Below are positions 49,458 to 59,616 of a stretch of DNA of 64,000 nucleotides, piece by piece; the stretch's first letter is position 1; every line of letters starts with the position of its first letter. The DNA comes from Saccharomycopsis fibuligera x Saccharomycopsis cf. fibuligera (lineage: Eukaryota > Ascomycota > Saccharomycetes > Ascoideales > Saccharomycopsidaceae): contig CP012819.1 in the NCBI GenBank assembly GCA_001936135.1, forward strand, positions 186,001 to 250,000. Reading direction: 5' to 3'. A model generated the notes under the pieces. The model saw only the letters and a program-made list of their open reading frames with translations. It made no database searches and was not told where the DNA came from. Position numbers and translations under genes: made by a program.

Positions 49458-50727
49458 TTTCTTCAACACTAAGTTACTAGTTGGATATCAAAATAATATG
49501 TGAGAGAAGTACCTTTTTTTGTAGCAAAATTGTCATTATAAGCCTCAGAGCCCTTATTTTCAATGTTAAAGATTAAACTTATATTTCGAGTTTCTGAATT
49601 CATACTTTCAATTGAAAAGTATTAGAAAGTACTGATACTGAGATTTTTAGAGATGTACAAGGAATGAAAAGGAAAGCATTTATTACTTTAGAAACTGTTG
49701 TTGTATCGAAGTCAACACTTTCTATTAAAAATTCTGTATATAGATGCCTTATCGGAGTTTTAAGTACAGTATTTCCCAACATGCATAAAAAATTCACCGA
49801 GTTTCGGTCATTTACCGCGAATACCGGTTTGTGACCGACTATATTTCCTAAAATGTCACTTCAAGTAAGCATATTCGGCAAAACTCCTGAACATGAATTT
49901 TCCTTGAAAGGTAAATACAGGCTTTCTTCTCCGTTGCAGAACTGACATTTTACATATTGGGACACCGAGCCTCGTTAATTTACCGATAAGATTCGTCCCA
50001 ATGTATGAGCGTTATGCAAATCAAATCTTTTTAGGAGTAGAAGTTTTATCTGTTAGATCTAATTCATTTTGTTATTACATTATTTTGAGTTCTTTTGAAA
50101 AAAGCTCAATGATGATAAACACTTACTAACTCGAGAAAAATAGAGTCTCTGAGGTTACAAAACTTCAAAAAATAGTGTAATTATCTCTGAGCTTGTAAAA
50201 ACGACCCTTTGTGATGCGGGTTAAAACCCTTGTTGACTCAGCAAAAGCAAAGCGTTCTACCACAAGCATACTTGAAAATCATAATTCACCTAGTTTACAG
50301 TAGAGTATTGTCTACTCAAATAAGTGGGGCAAGCCCAAATATTCAATGAAATCGCGTATAGCTTCACTTCACTAATAATATACATTACCCTTTCTTTGAG
50401 GAAAGAGAAATGCTAGCTAATTGAAGCCAAGCAAAGCGTAAACATATTCAGTTTTGCGTAAAAACAATTAGTTATTCCTTCTGTGGCAAGCACGCGAAAA
50501 GCAATTGTTTTAGCTAAAGACTGCAACTTGAAGTAGCACAAACAAGGGATCTAAATATAAGTTGTAACTTCAATTACAGATTTTGAACCATTAAAATATA
50601 ATGTAAAGCTTTTTCTATCTTTATTTTGCCATAGTCGTTTTTTGTTTTCATAGTGCCGAAAACATTTTTTCTTTCTATTTTTTTAGTGTTTGTGGCAAAC
50701 GACATCAAACTGTTTGAAGAAGTTTTT

Positions 50728-50761
<34 letters not shown>

Positions 50762-51055
50762 TTTGTGATGTAAAGTGCGGAGCAAACTGGTTTAGCACCT
50801 GCAGATAGCACCTCCGCAGATGCAAGTTTCGTCCCACAGCTGACCTTTCCCCATGCTATCATGACTTCCGGTCTGTCCCATCAAGCATTTGGGTGCCATG
50901 GCAAATGAAAATGACCGGATTATTCCTTCAAGGTTTGAAAACTCTGGTGGCCAATGTTGATAAAAACATATAATTACAGTGTAAAATGGTGCGGTGCAAA
51001 ACACATTTGCCGAATGGTTGTATCCCCTTTTGACTACACTGCACTAGATAATAAA

Positions 51056-51064
51056 TATAAAAAG
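51056..51064 (+). promoter_or_regulatory. TATA box of MIOX-B
   Basis: TATAAAAAG about 140 nt upstream of the MIOX-B ATG. Confidence 0.55.
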
Positions 51065-51200
51065 GCGAGAGTTTCCTGGTTTACCCGAGTACGAGTTTTC
51101 TGGACCATTTTCTCTATAAATCAACAAGCTAGTATTTTTCGTCTTTGTTATTCATTTCTCTTGCAATTTGACATACCTTCGTACTTTTCCTTTACTTACA

Positions 51201-52130
51201 ATGACTGCTGCTATTGACTCGACAACCACTTTCATTCATACCGATTCTGGTAATATATTAGAACAAATCGATGACGATGTTAAAGACTTGAACATCGCTA
51301 AAGGCCTGAAAAATGACTGGGCCACTGCATCAAAATTCGATGAAGGAAAGGATAAGACCAAGTTCAGAAATTATGATGACGCTTCTGATAGAGTTAAGAA
51401 CTTTTACAAAGAGCAACACAGTAAACAGACTGTTGCATATAACTTGAAGGCAAGACTTAAGTTCGATTCTCAAGTTAGAGCTAAGATGACTGTTTGGGAT
51501 GCTTTGATGAAATTGAACTCTTTGATTGATCAGTCTGATCCTGATACAGAGTTGTCACAAATTGAACATGCTTTGCAAGCAGCACAAGCAATTAGAAAAG
51601 ATGGTAAACCAAGGTGGATGCAGTTGGTGGGGTTGATCCATGACTTGGGTAAATTGTTGTATTTCTTTGACGCTGAAGGGCAGTGGGATGTTGTTGGTGA
51701 CACATTTCCGGTTGGTTGTGCATTCTCTGAGAAGTGCGTATACCCGGATACGTTCAAAAATAATCCAGATTATAATCATCCTATTTACGGTACTAAATAT
51801 GGTATTTATCCGCCAAAATGTGGCTTAGACAATGTCATGTTGAGTTGGGGACATGATGAATACATTTATAATATTTGCGCTAAGCAGTCTAAGATACCAA
51901 AAGAAGGGTTGGCTATGTTGAGATACCACTCCTGCTATCCAATTCACAGAGAAGGAGCATACGATTACTTAATGAATGAACACGACAAAGAGATGTTGAA
52001 GGCTGTCAAAGCATTCAATCCATATGATTTGTATTCCAAATCGGATGAGCTCTATGATTTAGAAGAATTGGCCAGATACTACAAAGAGATGATTGACGAA
52101 TACTTCCCAAATAAAGTTGTTGAGTGGTAG
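51201..52130 (+). CDS. MIOX: myo-Inositol oxygenase B
   Basis: A 309-residue MIOX-family di-iron enzyme, close to the usual family length (about 285-310), oxidising myo-inositol to D-glucuronate in the cytosol. All ligands are present: His123 (IEHALQ), His147 and Asp148 (LIHDLGK), His218 (SWGHDEY), His243 (RYHSCYPIH) and Asp276 (NPYDLYSK). The substrate-binding region KPRWMQLVGL and the C-terminal YFPNKVVEW are conserved, the latter as in other MIOX proteins. An open frame extends to 51168 but begins with TTG; the first ATG, at 51201 after ACTTACA, is the start. It is divergent from ITR-A and convergent with ITR-B. The core is nearly collinear with MIOX-A, but MIOX-A has about 180 extra residues inserted after the shared N-terminal block. 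Confidence 0.95.
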   Translation: MTAAIDSTTTFIHTDSGNILEQIDDDVKDLNIAKGLKNDWATASKFDEGKDKTKFRNYDDASDRVKNFYKEQHSKQTVAYNLKARLKFDSQVRAKMTVWDALMKLNSLIDQSDPDTELSQIEHALQAAQAIRKDGKPRWMQLVGLIHDLGKLLYFFDAEGQWDVVGDTFPVGCAFSEKCVYPDTFKNNPDYNHPIYGTKYGIYPPKCGLDNVMLSWGHDEYIYNICAKQSKIPKEGLAMLRYHSCYPIHREGAYDYLMNEHDKEMLKAVKAFNPYDLYSKSDELYDLEELARYYKEMIDEYFPNKVVEW

Positions 52131-53104
52131 TAGTATTAACAAGGAATACACAACTCTCAATGTGGGTTTTGCTTACTATTTGCTTTTCTGTTGCTTTTTT
52201 CCTTTATCTTTTAACAAATTTTTCAGCACTGTTTATATTCACCGGGTTATTTTTTGTGTAGCCACAAATGTTCCAAAATATTGTTCTTTTTAGCATTTGT
52301 GAACCTTAGTTTTCTGCGCTTACTTAAGAAATTATATATTGTCTTTACGTCTCTAAGATTTTCATGTAGTGGTATAGTTTTTTTTAGTTTCTATCTAAAA
52401 AGCGAACAAAGTTAGCTGTGGTGTCTTAACAGTGGTAAACGCTTCTTTTAGCGAGAAATGGTGAAACCAAATCTTGAAAGTAATAATAAAAAATGCAATA
52501 ATAGTTATTGAAGTTTAAAAAATGAAAAACAAGAAAAAGCAAAACCCAAACAGCAGTTTAGGCTGATTTGATATTCATTGCATTTTTCAAAATGGAACAT
52601 AGTCTGCCTATCTGTCATTGTATTCTTCAGAGAGTAATCAGTTACCATCCGAAACTTATTTTTTGTGGAAGTTGCCCCCCTTGCTCATCGTAGGCTTTAA
52701 GTTATATGGCTATAACCACAGCCCCAGCCACAGCTCCGTTAGGATAATAAGCTTATTTATCCAATGAAAAACTTGGCATGAATGTGCTCTATTCATTGCT
52801 TGAGAAAATAGCAAGAACACTAGCAAGTCAAAAATATCGTAAATAATAGTAAAGATGCTTAATGAGTAAATACTTTATTTTAAAGTCAAAAGTTATTATA
52901 TATAAAAATAGAAACAAAAAACTGCAAAGAAACAAAAAGAAACAAAACATAAAAACAAAAAAAAAAAAAAAAAAAAATAACAAGTTTTCAGAAACAATGA
53001 AATCATAAATCATGAGAATGCAATGCAAGCTATTGTGCAGCTGGTAAATCTATTTGTCTATTCTCAGAATATTGGGTAGAACAATATAAGTTTCCCGAAA
53101 AATT
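52131..53104. other. Convergent intergenic between MIOX-B and ITR-B
   Basis: The 3' ends of both genes meet here. AT-rich, with an A21 run at 52957-52977. No gene was seen. Confidence 0.6.
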
Positions 53105-54790
53105 TTAAGCATGCTCCACATGTAAAACTTCGGGCTCTTTTTTGGTTGGCTGATGGCTTCTCACATTTTCCATGTCAACAGCCTTGTGCTTTCTTTCTTT
53201 GTAGAGTTTGACGGAATCTTTGATATTGAATCCACCTGCCAAAAATTTTTGAGTTTCTTCCAACTCCAATCCAGATAATTCTGGATAGCAGAAGTAAACG
53301 AGAATGAAAGCTATGACCATTAACCCTAAAAAGAAACCAAAGGTACCTGATGGAGTAATATTTTTCATCATAGTCAAGAAAGTGGAAGCGCAAATCAAGG
53401 AGCCAGACCAGTTTACCGCAGTGGAGTAAGAGCAACCAACTCCTCTGACATCTTGTGGAAACAATTCGGACTGTAACCATGCAACAGTGCCAATTCCCGA
53501 AGCGTAGAAAGCAACAAATACAATAAGGATAACAATAATTACAATGCCCCACTTGCTCATACCACTAGTACCACTACTGGAAACAGTTCCGTCGTCTCCA
53601 AATTTAATGTCCGTAAAATGGAATGCAACGCAGCAAATAGCTAATGCAATTATCATACCAGGTAAGGTGATCAATAATATTCTTCTTCTACCAATTTTAT
53701 CAATAACAAAAAATGCGACCAACGTGAAAAGGAAATTGGTACCAGCAACAACAATGGAAACGGCAGTAGAATTTTTAAAACCAACAGTTTCAAAAATAGT
53801 AGCTGAAAAGTACATGAGAGCGTTAAAGGAAGAGAATTGTTGAATAGCTTGTAAGCCAGAAGCGATCAAGAGGGCACGGAAGTAGGACGGTGTTTGGTGA
53901 ATCTTTTTAACTGCAGCCCATGTTCTGGTGAATGGATTATTTCCAGGTATAGCTTTGTCTCCACGAGCAAGTTCATCCACTTTCATTTGAAGCAAATCAT
54001 CACAGACTCCTGTATAAGTTCTCTTAAAAACATTTTTAGCCAATTGCGGCTTGTTTTTCATGATATAGTATCTTGGAGTGTCGGGCAAAAAGAAGAAGAA
54101 AAAGAATTGGATAAGCGGAGGCAACATAGCAAGACCAACTAAAATCCTCCAACCATGCTTGATGTGGACCAAGCCTGCACCAATTGCATATGCAACAAAA
54201 CCACCCCCAGTAATAGTGGAACATTGTACAATCACCAACCTTCCTCTGAATTTAGCAGGTGCTAGTTCAGAAATGAATAATGGAGCACATAAAGAGCCAA
54301 TACCAACACCGAGACCCATGATAAGCCTACCGGCCATCATGACATTAACAGAAGAAGCACCTGTTTGCATAGCAGTGCCGAAAATGAAGAGCACATCGGA
54401 GGCCATTATAACCGGCTTACGTCCAAAAATATCAGCAGAAAAACCTGCAAAAATAGCACCAATCAAAGCACCTAAGGATGTAGCAGAAGTAATCAACTCT
54501 TTTTGACTATAGCTTAAGGTTTGTCCTAAGTCATCACCAACTGCCACAAGTGCAGTAGAAATATAACCAGTGTCATAGCCAAATAAAAATCCAGATATAG
54601 ACGCAACAATTGTAAGCAATATCACCAAGAAGGTTGGTTTTTGATCTGCCAAAGCAATGAGAAGTTCTCTATCGGTATCATCAGCGACAACAATCGTTCT
54701 TTTGTTTTCATCACCGTTATTTTCAATATCAATTTTAGACGAATCACTTCCAAAAATGGAAGCCTCATTTTTAATACTTGGAGAGCTCAT
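53105..54790 (-). CDS. ITR1-like: myo-Inositol transporter B (ITR1-type MFS)
   Basis: A 561-residue twelve-TM transporter, paralogue of ITR-A. Shared blocks: [99 protein letters not shown] and [20 protein letters not shown]. Differences: PWQQSE in ITR-A is AWLQSE here, helix 7 has [10 protein letters not shown] for [10 protein letters not shown], and the loop before the C-terminal helices has an extra Ser/Gly stretch ([13 protein letters not shown]). Those changes near the substrate path could alter specificity (inference). TATAAAAA (54991-54998, - strand) lies about 200 nt upstream. The gene converges with MIOX-B. Confidence 0.93.
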   Translation of the reverse strand: MSSPSIKNEASIFGSDSSKIDIENNGDENKRTIVVADDTDRELLIALADQKPTFLVILLTIVASISGFLFGYDTGYISTALVAVGDDLGQTLSYSQKELITSATSLGALIGAIFAGFSADIFGRKPVIMASDVLFIFGTAMQTGASSVNVMMAGRLIMGLGVGIGSLCAPLFISELAPAKFRGRLVIVQCSTITGGGFVAYAIGAGLVHIKHGWRILVGLAMLPPLIQFFFFFFLPDTPRYYIMKNKPQLAKNVFKRTYTGVCDDLLQMKVDELARGDKAIPGNNPFTRTWAAVKKIHQTPSYFRALLIASGLQAIQQFSSFNALMYFSATIFETVGFKNSTAVSIVVAGTNFLFTLVAFFVIDKIGRRRILLITLPGMIIALAICCVAFHFTDIKFGDDGTVSSSGTSGMSKWGIVIIVILIVFVAFYASGIGTVAWLQSELFPQDVRGVGCSYSTAVNWSGSLICASTFLTMMKNITPSGTFGFFLGLMVIAFILVYFCYPELSGLELEETQKFLAGGFNIKDSVKLYKERKHKAVDMENVRSHQPTKKEPEVLHVEHA

Positions 54791-57309
54791 GTTCAGGAAA
54801 AATGGTTATCATGAGGTTAGCCGTGAGAGTTTCCAATGGTAAACAAAAATTGTTAGCTCTGCCAAGTATACAATTCAAGATAAATTAACTAAAACAATAG
54901 TAGAATAAAGGAAAGTTAGTTTGACGAAGTATTACAAAACTGGGAAATCCATCCAAGTATTCAACAGCCAGAGAGGGGGAAATAATGATGTTTTTATAGA
55001 TGTTCGGCCTTATGAAGTACTTGCCATGTTGCGGCTTACTGAGAATGCTCTTAGGTCACGAAAAAACGCATAGTACTGCATAATACTGTGGAAATATGTT
55101 CTAAGCAGCGGGTGAAGGCAACAGGTAAGCTGCAGCTGCTTTCGTGCTATTCTTCTCGCCAGACTTACTGACAATTTAATGTAGACAGTTTCGCAGAATA
55201 GTCGTCTTGCTAATCTAGAATTATCTCGAAAAAGCAGTCAACCTAGTTCAGTGGTATTCTCTGATTGGCTAAGCGAGCGCAGCCGAAAACAATACCGTCA
55301 TAGGAAATGCGCCTCTCACACTTTCCTGGCAAAGAGGAGAGGACCCATGTGGACGTTTCCATTGCATCATAACTCAGAACTTACTATCACGGAGTCACTT
55401 AATCCGTTTTTTTGCAAACTTGTTAATCCTTCTTTCATTCAACATTTATCCATCGTTCATTCATTAATATAGTTGTTTATTTTTTGAGCCACAAGTAGTA
55501 TCTTCGTCTACGCAGACTTGTTATTAATGGTAGATCAGGTACTATATACTTAAAGATTGTCGTAATTTCCCCATTTATCGGCGAGTCACGCTTTGTCACC
55601 GTTGTTTTGCAGCAATATTTTTGCAGCAATAATCTGTGTTTGTTATTCCAGTGGCTGAACGTGTTCATGACTGTAAAGTCTCCTTCTATTGTCACACTAG
55701 TAAACCCTAGTCGAAAAGCAAACAGCCCGCATGAGAAAACTTTAACTATAACTGGTATCAGCAAAACAAACCAAAGTAAATGGCAGTAACTTCAGTAGTT
55801 AGTGCGGATAAAATCTGGCAACCCCAAAACTCTAAAAGAATTTCAGATGTGATGTAATTATCCATTGGCTTGGATACAGCAATATATCCCATAAGCTCAC
55901 TGTCACCAGCCGACAGCCGTCATCGTTCGACATGCATTTGGCTAATTGTTTAGCCCGGGTTGCCGCACATATCAGTGCTCATAACATCAATTCCTCCTTA
56001 CTTTTTAGGCAATCTTGGGACTGACAGCAGCATGCGCAAATGCACCCTCCTACACCCCTTAATGTCTACGTGCGGTTTTTTTTTGCACGTTGGAATTTTC
56101 TGGGGTTTTCTATCTATGAACTGCACTGAAAGAAACCAATCAAAAGCCGTGGACAACAGCATCAAAAACCCACCAATTTATGTATCACGCGTGGCTAAGT
56201 TTTTAAACTAGTGCTACAACTTCTTTGACAACTACTAGATCTGCTGTTGATTGGTTGTACTTATTGGGCTTCGTTCTGCTGACCGCAGCACTTTCTGCTA
56301 AGCCAAAAGCAATGTTTCTATCGGTATTGTTCATGAAAACTACCCATACACTCGGGGGTTAACGCCCGAAATAGATCAGACTCCGACCTGGATGATAACC
56401 CAGAGAAAAAGGGCTCTTAGCTATCAATTGTGGCATTGTTGTATATGGCTCACCAAAGATCCTTATCATCACATATATCGCACAAACCTTCCACTTAGTT
56501 ATCTATTGTCTTGGTGTGTGTTATTCAATCGCATTGAAATGCGTGAAACATCGATTAAAATACAATAGTCTATAGATTTCTATCACTTTCTATGCATCCC
56601 TAGCCCCGGGTCCTTGAACATAGTATGCAAATGTCTGTTTTGTCTGTTTCAACAAACGTGCCCCTTAAAAAGACCCAATAAATCTATATTGTAAGCCAAG
56701 AAAGTTGTTTTAGGGTGCTATGGCTGTTTGACTTCTGGAAGATATTACAGGTTTGGTATTTATGCGTATAAAGGAAAGGGGAACAACTAATTACACAGGC
56801 AATTGTGCTCAGTGCATTCTTCACTTGATGGATGCACTTAGCACGGCTGGCAGCAATCAAAATTGTTACAGCTGTTTTTGCCTTCCTCTCTCATTCTATG
56901 CTTCTCTTTCTCGTCAAAAGAAAGATTTCTATCAGTGTCCCAAAAAGAAAATTTTAGTTAGTGTGTGCACTGCTCTCGCCTATGGTAACTTATATCATAT
57001 CACATAACTTTAAACTACCAGTAAGTTTCAGCCAGTAGTAAATATTTTCTGGTACATGATGACAGAGGGCACATCCCAATATATACATGTGTACAAAGAT
57101 AAACAACTATTGATATTCAAGTTGGGGGGTAAAGTCCTGATTTTACGGGGTAAGCATGTGATCTTCATGTAAAAAAAATAAAGCACATTAATTTTTTTCT
57201 CCAGTTCACCATCAAGCATGAACAAAAAAATTAATCAAATCATTGAAAATCTATTACGAATCGTTTGCTGTCAATCAACAACCCCACAATAAATATAAGC
57301 TCCTGTCTA
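54791..57309. other. Intergenic right of the inositol cluster
   Basis: 2.5 kb of AT-rich DNA with the ITR-B promoter at its left end. Frames at 55477-55764 (-), 55960-56211 (+) and 56753-57007 (+) are unremarkable. No RNA gene was seen. Confidence 0.55.
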
Positions 57310-58863
57310 ATGTTTTTATCCAAGGCGGCCCTCTTTGGAAGATATGCTAAGGCAACGTCTCAAAAAAGGGGCATTTCCATAATCCTTGTGACGAGGTTTC
57401 AGCATCAAAAGCCAAGCTTTAGTCGGAGATTCCAAAGCACTTTGAACAATAACAGTACAACAACTGCTGACAATAAATATGGCAATATCGGCCATAATCA
57501 TGTTTCTGTTTTACAAGCATCACCGTTTACATACGAAACTTTGAAGAGTCGATTGGAAAAACATTCAAAGAGTTCCGCCGAAAGCCATCGTGAACAATTC
57601 TACGAGGAATTATTGATTGATGCCATACAGTCATGCAGAAAGCTTGAGCGAAAATTAATTGTAGAAAATCAAAGTCTGGTTTCTTCAAACCAAATCAATA
57701 ACTCTGCCCTTAATGAACTACTTTCGAAAGAAGGTAAAGAAAAAACAAGAATAAAAAAAGTGGACGAAGTTGAAAAGTTATTGCAACAGTTTTTGTTCGA
57801 AAATCAAAATCCCAAAATCAACAATGTCATCTTGAATCTGAACGCAAACGTACTCAAAAGTTATTTTGTAGTACTGCCAAAGCCAAATTCTGACCAAATT
57901 ATAAATACAATATCAACCTTAAATAAATTGACCGCAGACAAGCTGACAAATAGTGAGATACCATTAAATGAAGATTGCATTAAGGTTGCTCTTCGAGTAA
58001 TGTTGAACAGTGATAAGCTTTCACCAACAACAAATTTTCAAAACTCATTCAAGTTGGTCAATGAAACATTTGGTAGTCCAAGGTACATTGATTCCATCAA
58101 AAGTAAAGTTTTCACTAAATACATTCCGAGATACGTTGCTGGATTTATTGGTATTGAAGTTGCAGCTGGATTCATTTTTGACAGATTTGCTGTTGAATTC
58201 ATCGGCATCTCCGCATCCTCCACCACAGGGTTGAAACTCATGCTTGGAAGTTACTTATTTAATGCAAGCTTGTTGGGTATAATCGCCTTGCTTGGTTTTT
58301 TCAGCAGCAGAACTCTGCGAGTCAAATGGAGAACTGGGGTCAATTTGTGGCACAAGTTTTTACATCAAAAAGAATTAGTGAGTTATGAGAAAATATTCAA
58401 CCATTACGAAGAAATGTACGATTTGAATGTGGATAATTACCATTTGATTGGTGGTAACAGACTCAAAGCTCCTAGCGTGACTCCGGGTCTCGCCTTGGCT
58501 GATACTGCTAATAATGATGGTGTCCTAAATGGAGAAACTCCCCCAGCTGCAAAAGAAGGAGAAGGGATCAAGAGCCTTTTGAACTATTCTGACTCAAACA
58601 ATGATAATATTTCCTACGAATTCCCATCCGAATCTCATGCGGGCTCAAATTTCAATTTTGAATTTTTGCAAGAAAAGAAAAAACTTCTAGCATTTTTTAG
58701 AGAAAATTTTAGAAAGAAGAGAATGCAAATTGGCGAGTATACTGAGCCTGAGTTGTTATTTCAAGAATACTGGGCTTCTAATGGTGAGAATTTTGAGTGG
58801 GTGGAGCCGGATCAGGACCCTGCGGAGATCAAGTTGTTACAAAAATATCATGTAAATAAGTAG
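57310..58863 (+). CDS. Unrecognised mitochondrial membrane protein
   Basis: A 517-residue protein of unknown family. The frame is open from 57265 at a TTG codon, but the first ATG, 57310, opens a basic, Ser/Arg-rich, acid-free mitochondrial presequence (MFLSKAALFGRYAKATSQKR and onward to RRFQSTLNN). A helical, charged middle region follows. Then two closely spaced hydrophobic segments at about residues 275-325 (YVAGFIGIEVAAGFIFDRFA and LGSYLFNASLLGIIALLGFF) suggest an inner-membrane hairpin. The C-terminal half is charged, with conserved-looking KWRTGVNLWHKFLHQKELV and an acidic tail. Likely a fungal-specific inner-membrane or organellar gene-expression factor (inference only). Confidence 0.85.
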   Translation: MFLSKAALFGRYAKATSQKRGISIILVTRFQHQKPSFSRRFQSTLNNNSTTTADNKYGNIGHNHVSVLQASPFTYETLKSRLEKHSKSSAESHREQFYEELLIDAIQSCRKLERKLIVENQSLVSSNQINNSALNELLSKEGKEKTRIKKVDEVEKLLQQFLFENQNPKINNVILNLNANVLKSYFVVLPKPNSDQIINTISTLNKLTADKLTNSEIPLNEDCIKVALRVMLNSDKLSPTTNFQNSFKLVNETFGSPRYIDSIKSKVFTKYIPRYVAGFIGIEVAAGFIFDRFAVEFIGISASSTTGLKLMLGSYLFNASLLGIIALLGFFSSRTLRVKWRTGVNLWHKFLHQKELVSYEKIFNHYEEMYDLNVDNYHLIGGNRLKAPSVTPGLALADTANNDGVLNGETPPAAKEGEGIKSLLNYSDSNNDNISYEFPSESHAGSNFNFEFLQEKKKLLAFFRENFRKKRMQIGEYTEPELLFQEYWASNGENFEWVEPDQDPAEIKLLQKYHVNK

Positions 58864-59184
58864 ATGAAAATATTTCAAGTAGGAAAATAATTAGAGCTTC
58901 ATTCCGTTCAGAATATAGATCATATGGCATTTTATTGATTGTTTTTTTGTGTAGCAGATAGTTCAAGTTTCAGTTCACCTCATTTCGCTTGTTTCTACCG
59001 CATGCTCGGGATCCTTTTTTACGCGTACACCGAGATTTTTGGGGCTGTCCAAGGATGCGCGCAGCTTAGCTTCAAAACTTTAAGGACCGATAAATTGACA
59101 CAATTCATCCGTGAAACAATCTTGTTCTAAAACATGACTTTCTGCAAGTTAGAGTAACTAATAAACTATATTTACTAGTAAACC

Positions 59185-59185
<1 letters not shown>

Positions 59186-59226
<41 letters not shown>
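59186..59226. repeat. A41 homopolymer
   Basis: 41 uninterrupted A, followed by GAAAGAAAAG. It lies in the 3' region of the mitochondrial-protein gene. Confidence 0.95.
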
Positions 59227-59240
<14 letters not shown>

Positions 59241-59482
59241 GTTACTGGTTTTATAACAGAAGAAACAATTTGAAATTAAATTATGGAAAATAGCACTTAA
59301 CTCTAGTCTCAAGCGGTACAATAGTGACCGCATTATGACAGCAGAGAGAAGGGCTTCTATATTTGTAAGTCTCTAGTGTTGTGTTTTATATATTTCGCAA
59401 GCGAGTGCTTCTATATTTAGCTTGTCACCTCAAATTTCTCAGCATTGCATGTAGTCGGATGAACATGAAGAGAGGAAGGTGA

Positions 59483-59490
59483 TATATAAA
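59483..59490 (+). promoter_or_regulatory. TATA box of the MAPK-like kinase gene
   Basis: TATATAAA 127 nt upstream of the ATG at 59617. Confidence 0.6.
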
Positions 59491-59616
59491 CAGAATGCAG
59501 CCATCATGATTCTCTCTCTGCCTTTGTCTGTCATAAAGCGTAAATACCAACACTCAATCCAATAGGTTATTTTCTGACATTCTAAATTCGTTAGTATTTC
59601 ATACAACATACTCAAT

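Larger units (their letters stand above)
48759..51200. other. Divergent control region between ITR-A and MIOX-B
   Basis: 2.4 kb between two divergently transcribed inositol genes. It contains TATAAATA for ITR-A (48921-48928, - strand), a T37 run at 49411-49447 followed by (GT)5, a T29 run at 50730-50758, and TATAAAAAG for MIOX-B at 51056-51064. No CDS is supportable; open frames at 49600-49797 and 50574-50837 are unremarkable. Confidence 0.6.
58864..59616. other. Intergenic with A41 run and kinase promoter
   Basis: Contains an uninterrupted A41 run at 59186-59226 and TATATAAA at 59483-59490, about 130 nt upstream of the kinase ATG. Nothing else was seen. Confidence 0.6.

Noticed and set aside
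50215-50290. tRNA-like A-box string on the - strand (GTGGTAGAACG)
   Set aside because: No matching acceptor stem or proper T-arm could be formed; the possible T-arm reads GGGTTTTAACCC.
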